Assembly: GCA_009930175.1 (NCBI GenBank)
Contig: RZYW01000011.1
Location: 1-35,385, forward strand
Reading direction: 5' to 3'
Length of the DNA stretch: 35,385 nucleotides
Source: Clostridia bacterium
GTDB lineage: Bacteria > Bacillota > Peptococcia > Peptococcales > SKKY01
Each line of letters begins with the position of its first letter. Position 1 is the first letter of the stretch. A program made the translations under genes and the position numbers. A model generated the notes under the pieces. It ran no database searches. It saw nothing but the letters and a program-made list of their open reading frames with translations, and had not been told where the DNA came from. Shown here piece after piece: positions 1-8,262 of this stretch.

Positions 1-2
1 AA

Positions 3-410
3 GGCCATATTATTAACGCTTTGTCTGATTTCAGACTGGAAGACAGAAGTTTCTATTATAATTTTTTTAATCCAATGGGAGAAAAATACCTGCCCTATAA
101 AGAAAATCCATTTTCTTTAGCAGCCGATATTATTAAAAGCAATGGGGGTAAGGCAGTTCTTGCTCATCCAGGTTTGATTTTTGATGATAATATTGTTGAA
201 GAAATTCTAAAAAAATTTGGAACAGGATTGGAAGTTTATTACTATTATTATGGTAAAAAACGTAACGAATGGATAAAAAAATATAAGACTATGGCAACAG
301 ATTATGGTACAATATATACTGGTGGTAGTGACTATCATGGTTATATTACCGAATCTGAATTAGGTGGAATTTATGTTCCGGAAGCAGTTATTGAAATGAT
401 ATTAGCTTAA
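3..410 (+). CDS. PHP-domain phosphoesterase, C-terminal part (5' end outside window)
   Basis: The reading frame is open to the left edge, so the TTG at 21 used by the ORF track is probably internal and the gene starts upstream. The visible part carries two late PHP metal-ligand motifs, AVLAHPG and GGSDYHG, with GLEVYYYYYGK between them. This is the usual C-terminal layout of TrpH/YciV-like PHP phosphoesterases, which remove phosphate from small nucleotides or RNA ends. The family is clear, but the substrate cannot be read here because the N-terminal ligand histidines are missing. It lies upstream of korD with a 96-base gap, and korD has its own promoter candidate. Confidence 0.8.
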   Translation, partial: GHIINALSDFRLEDRSFYYNFFNPMGEKYLPYKENPFSLAADIIKSNGGKAVLAHPGLIFDDNIVEEILKKFGTGLEVYYYYYGKKRNEWIKKYKTMATDYGTIYTGGSDYHGYITESELGGIYVPEAVIEMILA

Positions 411-420
411 TTCAGTTTTT

Positions 421-469
421 TTTCAGTGGAAATGACAACTTGACCAGCAACTCAAATTGTCAGCTGAAA
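421..469 (+). promoter_or_regulatory. Nested inverted repeat in front of the kor operon
   Basis: TTTCAG (421-426) pairs with CTGAAA (464-469). Inside it TGACAA (433-438) pairs with TTGTCA (457-462). The right inner arm is also the candidate -35 box of the korD promoter, so the repeat could be an operator. The interior is asymmetric (6 bases against 1), and no T-tract follows, so it is not an obvious terminator. Confidence 0.4.
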
Positions 470-484
470 CAATATAAATATTAA
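457..484 (+). promoter_or_regulatory. Candidate sigma-A promoter of korDABC
   Basis: TTGTCA at 457-462 (one mismatch to TTGACA) is followed after 16 bases by TATTAA at 479-484. The predicted start near 491 would leave a leader of about 16 bases that begins just before the SD AAGGGGG at 492-498. Position and fit are plausible, but the -10 box is only moderate. Confidence 0.45.
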
Positions 485-506
485 TGGGTGTAAGGGGGAT
501 TTTTTA

Positions 507-713
507 ATGAGTGAAAAACCAATCATAATTACTCTTGAATTGTGTAAAGCATGCGGTATTTGTTACAGGCTTTGCCCGACTGGTGCTATTGCAGGGAATG
601 AAAAAGGTGAGGTAGTTCTCCAACATCCGGAAAAATGTATAAAATGTGGTATGTGTGAAGATCATTGCCCAGATTTTGCTATATCAGTTTGGAGGGATGA
701 AGATGGAAAATAA
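507..713 (+). CDS. korD: 2-oxoglutarate:ferredoxin oxidoreductase, delta (ferredoxin-like) subunit
   Basis: This 68-residue protein carries two [4Fe-4S] motifs, CKACGICYRLCP and CIKCGMCEDHCP, and nothing else. That matches the small delta subunit, which passes electrons from the thiamine-bound intermediate to external ferredoxin. The ATG at 507 follows a strong SD (AAGGGGG). It is first in a tightly packed D-A-B-C set and overlaps korA by 11 bases. The same architecture occurs in 2-oxoisovalerate enzymes, so the substrate call rests mainly on the alpha subunit. Confidence 0.85.
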   Translation: MSEKPIIITLELCKACGICYRLCPTGAIAGNEKGEVVLQHPEKCIKCGMCEDHCPDFAISVWRDEDGK

Positions 714-1848
714 ACCAAGACTTATACAAGGAAACAGAGCTGTTGCCGAAGGTGCTATAGCAGCTGGAGTTAATTTTTTTGCAGGATATCCAATTACTCC
801 ATCAACAGAAATTGCTGAAATTTTAGCAGAACTTCTTCCCAAAAATGGTGGTAAGTTTATTCAGATGGAAGACGAAATTGCAGGCATGGCAGCAACAATT
901 GGGGCATCCTTAACAGGTAAAAAAGCATTCACTGCAAGCAGTGGACCAGGGATTTCCCTAAAACAAGAGAATGTTGGTTACGCTCAGATTACCGAAACTC
1001 CTTGTGTAATTGTAAACGTACAAAGATTAGGCCCTAGTACAGGTGGACCTACTTTACCATCTCAAGGTGATATTATGCAGGCAAGATGGGGAAGTCACGG
1101 AGACGGTCCTATAATTACCTTATGCCCTATCTCTGTTCCCGAGTGCTTTAGTATGACAATTACTGCAGTTAATCTTTCAGAAAAATTCAGAACTCCTGTT
1201 TATTTAATGCTAGACGAAGTTGTGGGTCACATGAGAGAAAGAATTGTAATTCCTAATAAAGAGGATATAGAAATAGTAGATAGAAAAAGAACAGATAAAA
1301 AACCAGGTGAATACAAGCCCTACGCAGTAGAAGAAGGTTCAAAAGTTCCTGATTTTGCCGATTTTGGTCAAGGATACAAATGGCATGTAACTGGTCTGAT
1401 TCATGACGAAACTGGCTTTCCAAGCAACAGCACTAAGGAAGTAAAAAAACTATTAGACAGATTGATGACTAAATTTGATGATCATCTTGATGAAATAATA
1501 ATGTATGAAGAACTGGAAATTGAAGATGCTGAAACAGTTATTGTTGCTTATGGCAGTGTTGCAAGATCTGCAATATCTGCAGTAAAACGCCTAAGAGAAG
1601 CTGGAGAAAAGGTTGGAGTATTTATTCCCAAAACCATATGGCCATTCCCGGAACAAAGACTTAGGGAGATAGCTCAAGGTCCATGTAAAAGAATTATTTC
1701 TGCAGAAATGAACTATGGTCAGCTATCATTGGAAATTGAAAGAATTGTTGTAAAATATGTAGATTTTGATACAGCTTTAAAATCAAACGGGCTGATTATC
1801 ACACCTGAAGAATTAATGGACAAAGTAAGAGGGGGTAATATTCTATGA
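703..1848 (+). CDS. korA: 2-oxoglutarate:ferredoxin oxidoreductase, alpha subunit
   Basis: The 381-residue product begins with the pyrimidine-domain motif LIQGNRAVAEGAIAAG followed by FAGYPITPSTEIAE, a wording typical of KorA rather than VorB. The transketolase C-terminal domain follows later (VIVAYGSVARSA). With beta it converts 2-oxoglutarate plus CoA to succinyl-CoA, CO2 and reduced ferredoxin, or the reverse. The ORF track starts at 646. I chose the ATG at 703 because GGAGGG at 691-696 sits six bases ahead of it; the ATG at 697 would touch the SD. It overlaps korD by 11 bases and korB by 4 (ATGA), indicating translational coupling. Confidence 0.88.
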   Translation: MENKPRLIQGNRAVAEGAIAAGVNFFAGYPITPSTEIAEILAELLPKNGGKFIQMEDEIAGMAATIGASLTGKKAFTASSGPGISLKQENVGYAQITETPCVIVNVQRLGPSTGGPTLPSQGDIMQARWGSHGDGPIITLCPISVPECFSMTITAVNLSEKFRTPVYLMLDEVVGHMRERIVIPNKEDIEIVDRKRTDKKPGEYKPYAVEEGSKVPDFADFGQGYKWHVTGLIHDETGFPSNSTKEVKKLLDRLMTKFDDHLDEIIMYEELEIEDAETVIVAYGSVARSAISAVKRLREAGEKVGVFIPKTIWPFPEQRLREIAQGPCKRIISAEMNYGQLSLEIERIVVKYVDFDTALKSNGLIITPEELMDKVRGGNIL

Positions 1849-2672
1849 AAAAAGAGTTACAGCATTTATTCAGAATGAATAAACTTCCCCATATTTGGTG
1901 CCCTGGATGTGGTAATGGGATAGTATTAAGAACAATTGGCCAGGCTATTCACGAGTCTGGAATAGATATTGACAGAACAGTTATAGTTTCCGGTATTGGT
2001 TGTTCCTCCCGGTCAACAGGCTATATGAACTTCGATACAGTTCATACAACTCACGGAAGAGCATTAGCATTTGCTACAGGAATAAAAATTTCCGAGCCAG
2101 ATTTAAACGTTTTTGTAATAACTGGAGATGGTGATGCAACAGCAATTGGTGGAAACCATTTTATTCATGCTGCAAGAAGAAATATAGACCTTAACGTTAT
2201 TCTTTTTAACAATAATATTTATGGAATGACAGGAGGACAATATTCTCCTATGACTCCTCAGGGAGATCTTGCTACAACTTCTCCTTATGGGAACGTTGAA
2301 AACAACTTTGATATTCCAAAACTTGCTATTGCAGCAGGTGCAACATATGTTGGCAGAAGTACAACTTACCACGATAAACTTTTAGTTTCTGTTATTAAAG
2401 AAGGAATAAAAAATAAAGGATTTTCATTAACTGAAGCTATTACCATGTGTCCTGTTTCTTACGGAAGAAAAAATAAATATGGTGATGGTGCGGATATGAT
2501 TGTTTGGCAAAAGGAAAACAGCGTAAATATTAAAGCTGCAGAAAAACTTGGTGCGGATAAAGTCAAAGGGAAATATATAATTGGAGAATTATATAATCAA
2601 AGTAAGCCAGAATATAATGATTTGTATAATAATATAATCAGCAGACTTCAAAGAGAAGGGGGCTATTGCTAA
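1845..2672 (+). CDS. korB: 2-oxoglutarate:ferredoxin oxidoreductase, beta (TPP-binding) subunit
   Basis: The 275-residue protein shows CPGCGNG near the N-terminus, SGIGCSSR, and the thiamine diphosphate/magnesium motif GDGDATAIGG ending in NNIYGMTGGQ. These are the hallmarks of the beta subunit of the 2-oxoacid:ferredoxin oxidoreductase family. It uses the cofactor to decarboxylate the 2-oxoacid, with alpha completing the active site. It starts in an ATGA overlap with korA and ends in a TAATG overlap with korC. The antisense ORF 2103-2372 is a shadow. Confidence 0.9.
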   Translation: MKKELQHLFRMNKLPHIWCPGCGNGIVLRTIGQAIHESGIDIDRTVIVSGIGCSSRSTGYMNFDTVHTTHGRALAFATGIKISEPDLNVFVITGDGDATAIGGNHFIHAARRNIDLNVILFNNNIYGMTGGQYSPMTPQGDLATTSPYGNVENNFDIPKLAIAAGATYVGRSTTYHDKLLVSVIKEGIKNKGFSLTEAITMCPVSYGRKNKYGDGADMIVWQKENSVNIKAAEKLGADKVKGKYIIGELYNQSKPEYNDLYNNIISRLQREGGYC

Positions 2673-3208
2673 TGAGCAGAAAAAAATTCAGAATTTCCGG
2701 CTCTGGTGGCCAGGGAGTAATTACATTAGGAATAATTTTAGCAGAAGCAGCTATCCAAGATGGAAAACTAGCTGTGCAGTCTCAAAGCTATGGTCCTGAA
2801 GCTAGAGGTGGAGCAAGTAAATGTGAGGTTATTATTAGCGATGAAGATATTTTTTATCCTAAAGTAATTATTCCTGACATTTTAATATCCATGAGTCAAA
2901 AGGCAGCGGAAAAATATGGTGATGAAATTGAAGAGAATGGAATTATCATTGTAGACTCAAGTATGGTGGAGAATTTTGTAAATGATAAGGCTAAAATATA
3001 TAATCTCCCAATTACTCAGTTAGCAAGGGAAGAATTTGGAAGCCCTCTGTATGCAAATATTCTAATGCTTGGAGCTCTGGTTGGTATAACAGAGGTTGTA
3101 TCATTAGATAAAATGAAAGAAGCTATTCAAATCAGACTTTCCAGAGGATATGAAATTAATGTAAGAGCTCTTGAAAGAGGATATGAAGAAGCAAAAAAAA
3201 TATTATAG
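2672..3208 (+). CDS. korC: 2-oxoglutarate:ferredoxin oxidoreductase, gamma subunit
   Basis: The 178-residue protein has the gamma-subunit signature ISGSGGQGVITLG near the start and QSYGPEARGGASKCEV about 40 residues on. This domain binds CoA in the family. The ORF track starts at TTG 2666, but the ATG at 2672 overlaps the korB stop by one base (TAATG) and sits well behind the SD GAAGGGGG. It is the last gene of the kor operon and is followed by a strong hairpin terminator. Confidence 0.88.
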   Translation: MSRKKFRISGSGGQGVITLGIILAEAAIQDGKLAVQSQSYGPEARGGASKCEVIISDEDIFYPKVIIPDILISMSQKAAEKYGDEIEENGIIIVDSSMVENFVNDKAKIYNLPITQLAREEFGSPLYANILMLGALVGITEVVSLDKMKEAIQIRLSRGYEINVRALERGYEEAKKIL

Positions 3209-3236
3209 TCTTGGTAAAATATTATGTTGAAAATGT

Positions 3237-3270
3237 AAAAAGCAGGGAGAAAATCTCCCTGCTTTTTGTT
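3237..3270. terminator. Bidirectional rho-independent terminator between korC and putP
   Basis: AGCAGGGAGA (3241-3250) and TCTCCCTGCT (3254-3263) form a perfect 10-bp stem with an AAA loop. The stem is flanked by AAAA on the left and TTTT on the right, so it can end transcripts arriving from either of the convergent genes. Confidence 0.9.
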
Positions 3271-3296
3271 TATTAAATTTACATATTTGCAAATTA

Positions 3297-4784
3297 TTAT
3301 ATTTTACTTGTTAAAACTGAATCAAATTCATCTTGAATTTCCTGCTCTGGTTCCTTGCCCATAAGAGATACAATAATTATTAGAATAGAAGAAAGGAAAA
3401 ATCCTGGTACGATTTCATATAATTCGAAAATACCGCCACTTAGGTTTTTCCAAATAATTACAGTTAAACCACCGCTTATCATTCCAGCTAAAGCTCCGTT
3501 TCTTGTCATTCTTTTCCAGAATAAAGAGAATAGAACAATAGGTCCAAAGGCAGCTCCAAAGCCAGCCCAGGCATATGCTACAAGATCTAAAACTGAACTG
3601 TTTGGATCAAGAGCAATAACATAAGCAATAAGAGCAACAATAATAATTGCTATTCTGCTTACTGTTATTAATTCTTTATCAGTTGCATTCCTTTTGTATA
3701 GAGTTCTGTAGAAATCTTCAGTTACCGCTGAGGCAGCTACCAGAAGCTGGGAGTCAGCAGTACTCATAATTGCCGATAATACAGCAGCTAATAAAAAGCC
3801 TGCTACAAGGGGATAAAATAAATCATGAACTAAAACCATAAATACAGTTTCATGAGCTCCGTTCATAAGTCCTTCCCCAAGGTAAGCTCTTCCAACTAAA
3901 CCAACAAAAATTGCTCCTGTAAGAGAAAGAAGAACCCAAGTCATTGCAATTATTCTTGCTTTTTTAATTTCTGATGAAGATTTAGTTGCCATGAATCTTA
4001 CTAGTATATGAGGTTGACCAAAATAACCAAGGCCCCAGGCAATTAATGATATAAGTGCCATTGCCCCTAATGGAGCACCATCCATCCCTGTAAAGAAGGT
4101 TAGAAGTTCTGGATTAATATCTGTGAGACGATCAAAGGTTTGATCAATACCACCCATTTTCTTAAAGGCTATAAAAGGAACTATTAATATTGTAAAGAAC
4201 ATTAGCATTCCTTGAAAAAGATCTGTCCAGCAAACTGCTAAAAATCCACCCAGGAAAGTGTAGGTAACTACACATATCATACCTATTGTAAGTGCAGAAA
4301 AATATGAAATCCCAAAAATAGAGTTGAATAATTTTCCTCCGGCAACAAAACCTGAAGAAGTATAAAAAACAAAAAAGACAAGAATAAATATCGCCGACAC
4401 AATTCTTAACATTTTACTCTTATCACGAAAACGATTTTCAAAAAAATCTGAAAGTGTAAGAGAATCATTAGAAATCTGCGTATACTGACGAAGTCGTTTT
4501 GCAACAAATTTCCAGTTTAAATATGTACCAGCAGCAAGACCAATTGCTATCCATGATGCTTCAAAACCAGAAAGATATGCGTATCCAGGTAATCCTAAGA
4601 GTAGCCAGCCACTCATATCGGATGCTTGGGCACTTAAAGAAGTAACCCAGCCATTTAACTGGCGTTCTCCAAGCATGTACTCGGAAATTGTTGTTGTTTT
4701 TTTATAAAAGAAGTAGCCTATTGCAACAAGGATACTTAAGTAAATAAAAAAACTGATACTGACTTTTAATGCATAATCAGTCAT
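3297..4784 (-). CDS. putP: Sodium/proline symporter (SSS family)
   Basis: The 495-residue, strongly hydrophobic protein has the solute:sodium symporter family layout. Its N-terminal SAQASDMSGWLLLGLPG region is close to PutP, and a later LSAIMSTADSQLL segment is the conserved sodium-binding helix. It imports proline (or a close analogue) with Na+ across the cell membrane. The ATG lies behind a perfect AGGAGG on the minus strand. It is a single-gene unit, convergent with korC and divergent from the branched-chain amino-acid transporter, fitting an amino-acid-consuming lifestyle. Proline specificity is inferred from family resemblance. Confidence 0.88.
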   Translation of the reverse strand: MTDYALKVSISFFIYLSILVAIGYFFYKKTTTISEYMLGERQLNGWVTSLSAQASDMSGWLLLGLPGYAYLSGFEASWIAIGLAAGTYLNWKFVAKRLRQYTQISNDSLTLSDFFENRFRDKSKMLRIVSAIFILVFFVFYTSSGFVAGGKLFNSIFGISYFSALTIGMICVVTYTFLGGFLAVCWTDLFQGMLMFFTILIVPFIAFKKMGGIDQTFDRLTDINPELLTFFTGMDGAPLGAMALISLIAWGLGYFGQPHILVRFMATKSSSEIKKARIIAMTWVLLSLTGAIFVGLVGRAYLGEGLMNGAHETVFMVLVHDLFYPLVAGFLLAAVLSAIMSTADSQLLVAASAVTEDFYRTLYKRNATDKELITVSRIAIIIVALIAYVIALDPNSSVLDLVAYAWAGFGAAFGPIVLFSLFWKRMTRNGALAGMISGGLTVIIWKNLSGGIFELYEIVPGFFLSSILIIIVSLMGKEPEQEIQDEFDSVLTSKI

Positions 4785-4933
4785 TTTGTGTAAACCTCCT
4801 GTTATGAAATATTTAATTTTAAAAGAGCAAAATTACCAACATATTTTACCACAAGTTGTCGGTTAAAAAAAGTTAATCATTAGGTGTATACAAAACAGCA
4901 AAAAGAATTGATTTTTTTACTAAAAAATGATAG

Positions 4934-5002
4934 TCTACCATATGTAGAACTTAGTATTCTACCAAAGGACATTTTAATACATAAATCCACAAAAATGTCC
5001 TT
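4934..5002 (+). promoter_or_regulatory. Structured leader of the liv binding-protein gene
   Basis: The 243-base gap 4785-5027 holds several paired elements. TCTAC (4934-4938), GTAGAA (4944-4949) and TTCTAC (4957-4962) form two mutually exclusive short stems, with TCTACCA repeated 24 bases apart. Next comes a perfect 11-bp inverted repeat, AAGGACATTTT (4965-4975) with AAAATGTCCTT (4992-5002), ending 13 bases before the SD. No T-tract follows, so it is not a terminator. It could be an operator, an mRNA-stabilising hairpin or a control of translation. No convincing promoter was found here; TATACA at 4887-4892 is a weak -10 candidate. Confidence 0.5.
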
Positions 5003-5027
5003 CGAACATTATCAAGGGGGAAAAGAA

Positions 5028-6194
5028 ATGAGAAAACAATCAAAAATCTTTTCACTTCTGGCTATAGCTTTAGCGTTTGCTTTAGTAGTAGCTGGTTGTG
5101 GAGGCGCAAAGCCTGCTCCAGCAGAACCAGGTTCTTCAGATGTAATTAAAATTGGTATATTTGAGCCATTAACTGGAGATAACGCTGCTGGTGGACAAAT
5201 GACTTTAGAAGGTATGGAACTTGCAAACAAGTTATACCCTGAAGTTCTTGGAAAAAAAGTTGAATTAGTTGTAGTTGACAATAAATCTGATAAAGCAGAA
5301 GCAGCAAATGCTGTATCAAGATTAATTGACAATGACAAAGTATCAGTAATTTTAGGAAGTTACAGTTCAGGCTTATCAATGGCTGGCGGACAAATTGCTA
5401 AGGACAAGGGAGTTCCTGTAATTGGTTGTTCTCCAACAAACCCACTTGTAACTTTAGACAACGATTATTACTTCAGAGTTTGTTTTATTGATCCATTCCA
5501 AGGCGCTGTAATGGCAAACTATGCTATTAATGAATTAGGCATTACAAAAGCTGCTATCATTAAAGAAAATGGTAGTGACTACTCTGTAGGTCTTGCAAGA
5601 TTCTTCTACAATGCTTTCACAGAAGCTGGTGGAGAAATTGTGGCTGACATTGATTATCAAAAAGGTGACAATGACTTTACAGCTCAATTAGGATCTATTA
5701 ACAGTGCTGGTCCAGAAGTTATTTTTGCACCAGGAGACTTTGGTCCAAGTGCATTATTAATTAAACAAGCAAGAGAAATGGGAATTGAAGTTCCATTCCT
5801 TGGTGGAGACACTTGGGAAGTTGGAGAATTCCTTGAGTTAGGTGGAGCAGAAGTAGAAGGAGCAACTTACAGTTCTCACTTTACAGCTGATGAACCAGCT
5901 ACTGAAATGACTCAAACATTCCTTGACGCTTTTAAAGCTGAATACCCAGAGCAAAATCCAAATGCTTTCGCAGCATTAGGTTTTGACACTTACATTCTTG
6001 CTTTAGATGCAATGACAAGAGCTGAAAGTGCTGAGCCAGCAGCTATTAAAGATGCATTAGCACAAACTACAGACTTTGTTGGAGCTACTGGTTTAATTAC
6101 ATTAGATGAAAATGGAGATGCTACTAAGAGTGCGGTTGTAAACCAAGTTGTTGATGGCGCATTTACATTCAAAATGATTATTGAACCTAAGTAA
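5028..6194 (+). CDS. Branched-chain amino-acid-type ABC transporter, substrate-binding lipoprotein
   Basis: The 388-residue product starts with a lipoprotein signal peptide: charged MRKQSK, a hydrophobic stretch, then the lipobox VAGC, with cysteine as the mature N-terminus. The mature part is a type I periplasmic-binding fold (IKIGIFEPLTGDNAAGG, later VPVIGCSPTNP and FLGGDTWE) of the LivJ/LivK group. It captures the amino acid outside the membrane and delivers it to LivHM. The ORF track starts at 4884, but only the ATG at 5028 has an SD (AAGGGGG) and places the signal peptide at the N-terminus. LivJ-type proteins also bind other amides or amino acids, so the ligand is not certain. Confidence 0.88.
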   Translation: MRKQSKIFSLLAIALAFALVVAGCGGAKPAPAEPGSSDVIKIGIFEPLTGDNAAGGQMTLEGMELANKLYPEVLGKKVELVVVDNKSDKAEAANAVSRLIDNDKVSVILGSYSSGLSMAGGQIAKDKGVPVIGCSPTNPLVTLDNDYYFRVCFIDPFQGAVMANYAINELGITKAAIIKENGSDYSVGLARFFYNAFTEAGGEIVADIDYQKGDNDFTAQLGSINSAGPEVIFAPGDFGPSALLIKQAREMGIEVPFLGGDTWEVGEFLELGGAEVEGATYSSHFTADEPATEMTQTFLDAFKAEYPEQNPNAFAALGFDTYILALDAMTRAESAEPAAIKDALAQTTDFVGATGLITLDENGDATKSAVVNQVVDGAFTFKMIIEPK

Positions 6195-6220
6195 TTTGTA
6201 AAATTCTTTATTTAAGCTAA

Positions 6221-6258
6221 ATACCTTCTCCCTGCATAGTTCAGGGAGAAGTATTTTT
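6221..6258 (+). terminator. Hairpin terminator/attenuator between binding-protein gene and livH
   Basis: CTTCTCCCTG (6225-6234) pairs with CAGGGAGAAG (6242-6251) around a 7-base loop and is followed by TATTTTTAT. Placed after the binding-protein gene but inside the transport operon, it would let the binding protein be made in excess over the membrane and ATPase subunits. Confidence 0.8.
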
Positions 6259-6299
6259 ATGTTACGTTAACACACACAGAGTATATGGAGAGGATCACA

Positions 6300-7193
6300 T
6301 TGACAATTGACGCTTTTCTGCAACATCTTGCAAATGGAATATCACTTGGCAGTTTATATGCCTTAATAGCTATAGGCTATACAATGGTGTATGGCATATT
6401 AAGACTTATAAATTTTGCCCATGGAGAAATCTTCATGCTTAGTACATATGTAGCTCTTTACGGAGTTGCTTTGTTCACATTACCTTGGCAATTAGCTTTC
6501 CTTTTGGCAATCCTGATAACAGGTCTGATGGGAGTTTTAATAGAAAAAGCAGCATATAGTCCACTTAGAGAATCACCAAAGATGTCCGTATTAATTTCGG
6601 CTATTGGTATTTCTTTCTTTTTACAAAATTTAGGATTAGTAATCTTTACAGGAAGACCAAAAACTTTTCCAAGACCAGATTTTTTTGCCAAAATGTACGA
6701 TTTTGGTGGAATAAAAATTATGAGTTTAACTTTCGTTATTCCCATTGTTGCTGCGATTTTCCTTGGAATATTAGTATTCTTAGTGAATAAAACAAAAATG
6801 GGTATGGCAATGAGAGCAGTTTCTAAAGATTTTGAAACTGCAAGATTAATGGGAATCGATGTTGATAAAGTAATTTCCTATACATTCTTCATTGGTTCAG
6901 CTTTAGCTGCAGTTGGAGGAATCATGTGGGGAATGAAGTTCCCAAGAATTGATCCTCTTCTTGGATTACTTCCAGGATTAAAATGTTTTATTGCTGCTGT
7001 TGTTGGTGGTATTGGAAGTATAACTGGAGCAGTTATTGGTGGTTTTTTCCTGGGACTTGGAGAAATCATGCTGGTAGCATTTTTCCCTGAATTTTCTGGA
7101 TACAGAGATGCTTTTGCGTTTGTATTGTTAATTATTATTCTCCTTGTAAAACCAACAGGTATTATAGGCGAAAAAATGACAGAGAAGGTGTGA
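6300..7193 (+). CDS. livH: Branched-chain amino-acid ABC transporter permease LivH
   Basis: This is a multi-spanning membrane protein of about 297 residues with the LivH signature NGISLGSLYALIAIGYTMVYG at its N-terminus and INFAHGE just after. GIDVDKVISYTFFIGSALA near residue 190 lies in the region that contacts the ATPases. The ORF track starts at ATG 6285, but that codon overlaps the SD (GGAGAGG, 6287-6293). The TTG at 6300, six bases further on, gives the usual LivH N-terminus, so I prefer it. It is followed by livM after 4 bases. Confidence 0.88.
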   Translation: MTIDAFLQHLANGISLGSLYALIAIGYTMVYGILRLINFAHGEIFMLSTYVALYGVALFTLPWQLAFLLAILITGLMGVLIEKAAYSPLRESPKMSVLISAIGISFFLQNLGLVIFTGRPKTFPRPDFFAKMYDFGGIKIMSLTFVIPIVAAIFLGILVFLVNKTKMGMAMRAVSKDFETARLMGIDVDKVISYTFFIGSALAAVGGIMWGMKFPRIDPLLGLLPGLKCFIAAVVGGIGSITGAVIGGFFLGLGEIMLVAFFPEFSGYRDAFAFVLLIIILLVKPTGIIGEKMTEKV

Positions 7194-7197
7194 TCAT

Positions 7198-8262
7198 ATG
7201 GAATATAGTAAACTTAAAAAAATACTTACAATTTCAAGTTTTTTCCTGCTGATTGCACTTATATATTTTGCTCCAAATTTCCTTAACGATTATGCAATCA
7301 GAATTCTTAACTTATCAGCGATATATGTGATACTTGCTGTAAGTTTAAACTTAACTAATGGCTTTACCGGATTGTTTTCTTTAGGACATGCAGGTTTTAT
7401 GAGTATAGGTGCCTATACAACAGCATTGTTGCTAATGACTGAGAAAACAAAAATTATGAACTTTTATATGTATGATATCTGGCCACCTCTTCAAGGTATT
7501 ACCTTACATTTAATTCCAAGTTTATTAATGGGTGGAACACTTGCGGCAATTTTTGCTGTAGTTATTGGTGCACCAACACTTAAGCTAAGAGGAGATTATT
7601 TAGCTATAGCAACTCTTGGTTTTGGTGAAATAATTCGTGTTATTTTTACAAATTCACACTCAATTACTAATGGTGCATTAGGATTAAAAGGTATTCCAGG
7701 AGTTACTAATTTATGGTGGAACTGGGGTATTGCAGCCTTGGTTATACTAATTGTAAAAAATATTCTTGATTCCAGTTATGGTTTTGCCTTTAAAGCAATA
7801 AGAGATGATGAAATTGCTGCTGAATCAATGGGTATTAATATTTTTAAATATAAGTTAATGTCTTTTGTAATAAGTGCCTTTTTTGCTGGAATAGGTGGAG
7901 GATTGCTGGCAGTTCTCCTGTCTACAATAGATCCGATAATGTTTAGATTTGTATTCACCTACCAGTTCTTAATGATTGTTGTTATTGGAGGATTGGGTAG
8001 TCTTACGGGTTCAGTAATAAGTGGTATTTTTATTACTATAATGATGGAAGTTCTTCGTTTTGTAGAACAACCTATGAATCTTGGACCAATTGCTATTCCT
8101 GGAATTCCTGGAATGAGAATGGTTATTTACAGTTTGATTCTTCTTTTCGTAATTCTTTTCTATCAAAAAGGAATTATGGGTACTAACGAATTTAGCTGGA
8201 AATGGATTATAAAAAAAATAGGACTTGGAAAATTTATCAAAAAGGAGGCTGCTGAACAGTAA
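7198..8262 (+). CDS. livM: Branched-chain amino-acid ABC transporter permease LivM
   Basis: The 354-residue membrane protein has the LivM-type core NLTNGFTGLFSLGHAGFMSIG and later APTLKLRGDYLAIATLGFGE, the conserved loop that couples to the ATPases. With LivH it forms the membrane channel. Its start follows AGAAGGTG, and its stop overlaps the livG start (TAATG). No truncation was seen. Confidence 0.9.
   Translation: MEYSKLKKILTISSFFLLIALIYFAPNFLNDYAIRILNLSAIYVILAVSLNLTNGFTGLFSLGHAGFMSIGAYTTALLLMTEKTKIMNFYMYDIWPPLQGITLHLIPSLLMGGTLAAIFAVVIGAPTLKLRGDYLAIATLGFGEIIRVIFTNSHSITNGALGLKGIPGVTNLWWNWGIAALVILIVKNILDSSYGFAFKAIRDDEIAAESMGINIFKYKLMSFVISAFFAGIGGGLLAVLLSTIDPIMFRFVFTYQFLMIVVIGGLGSLTGSVISGIFITIMMEVLRFVEQPMNLGPIAIPGIPGMRMVIYSLILLFVILFYQKGIMGTNEFSWKWIIKKIGLGKFIKKEAAEQ

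Noticed and set aside
4884-5027. N-terminal extension of the substrate-binding protein as given in the ORF track
   Set aside because: The GTG at 4884 has no SD, and using it would bury the lipoprotein signal peptide about 48 residues inside the protein.
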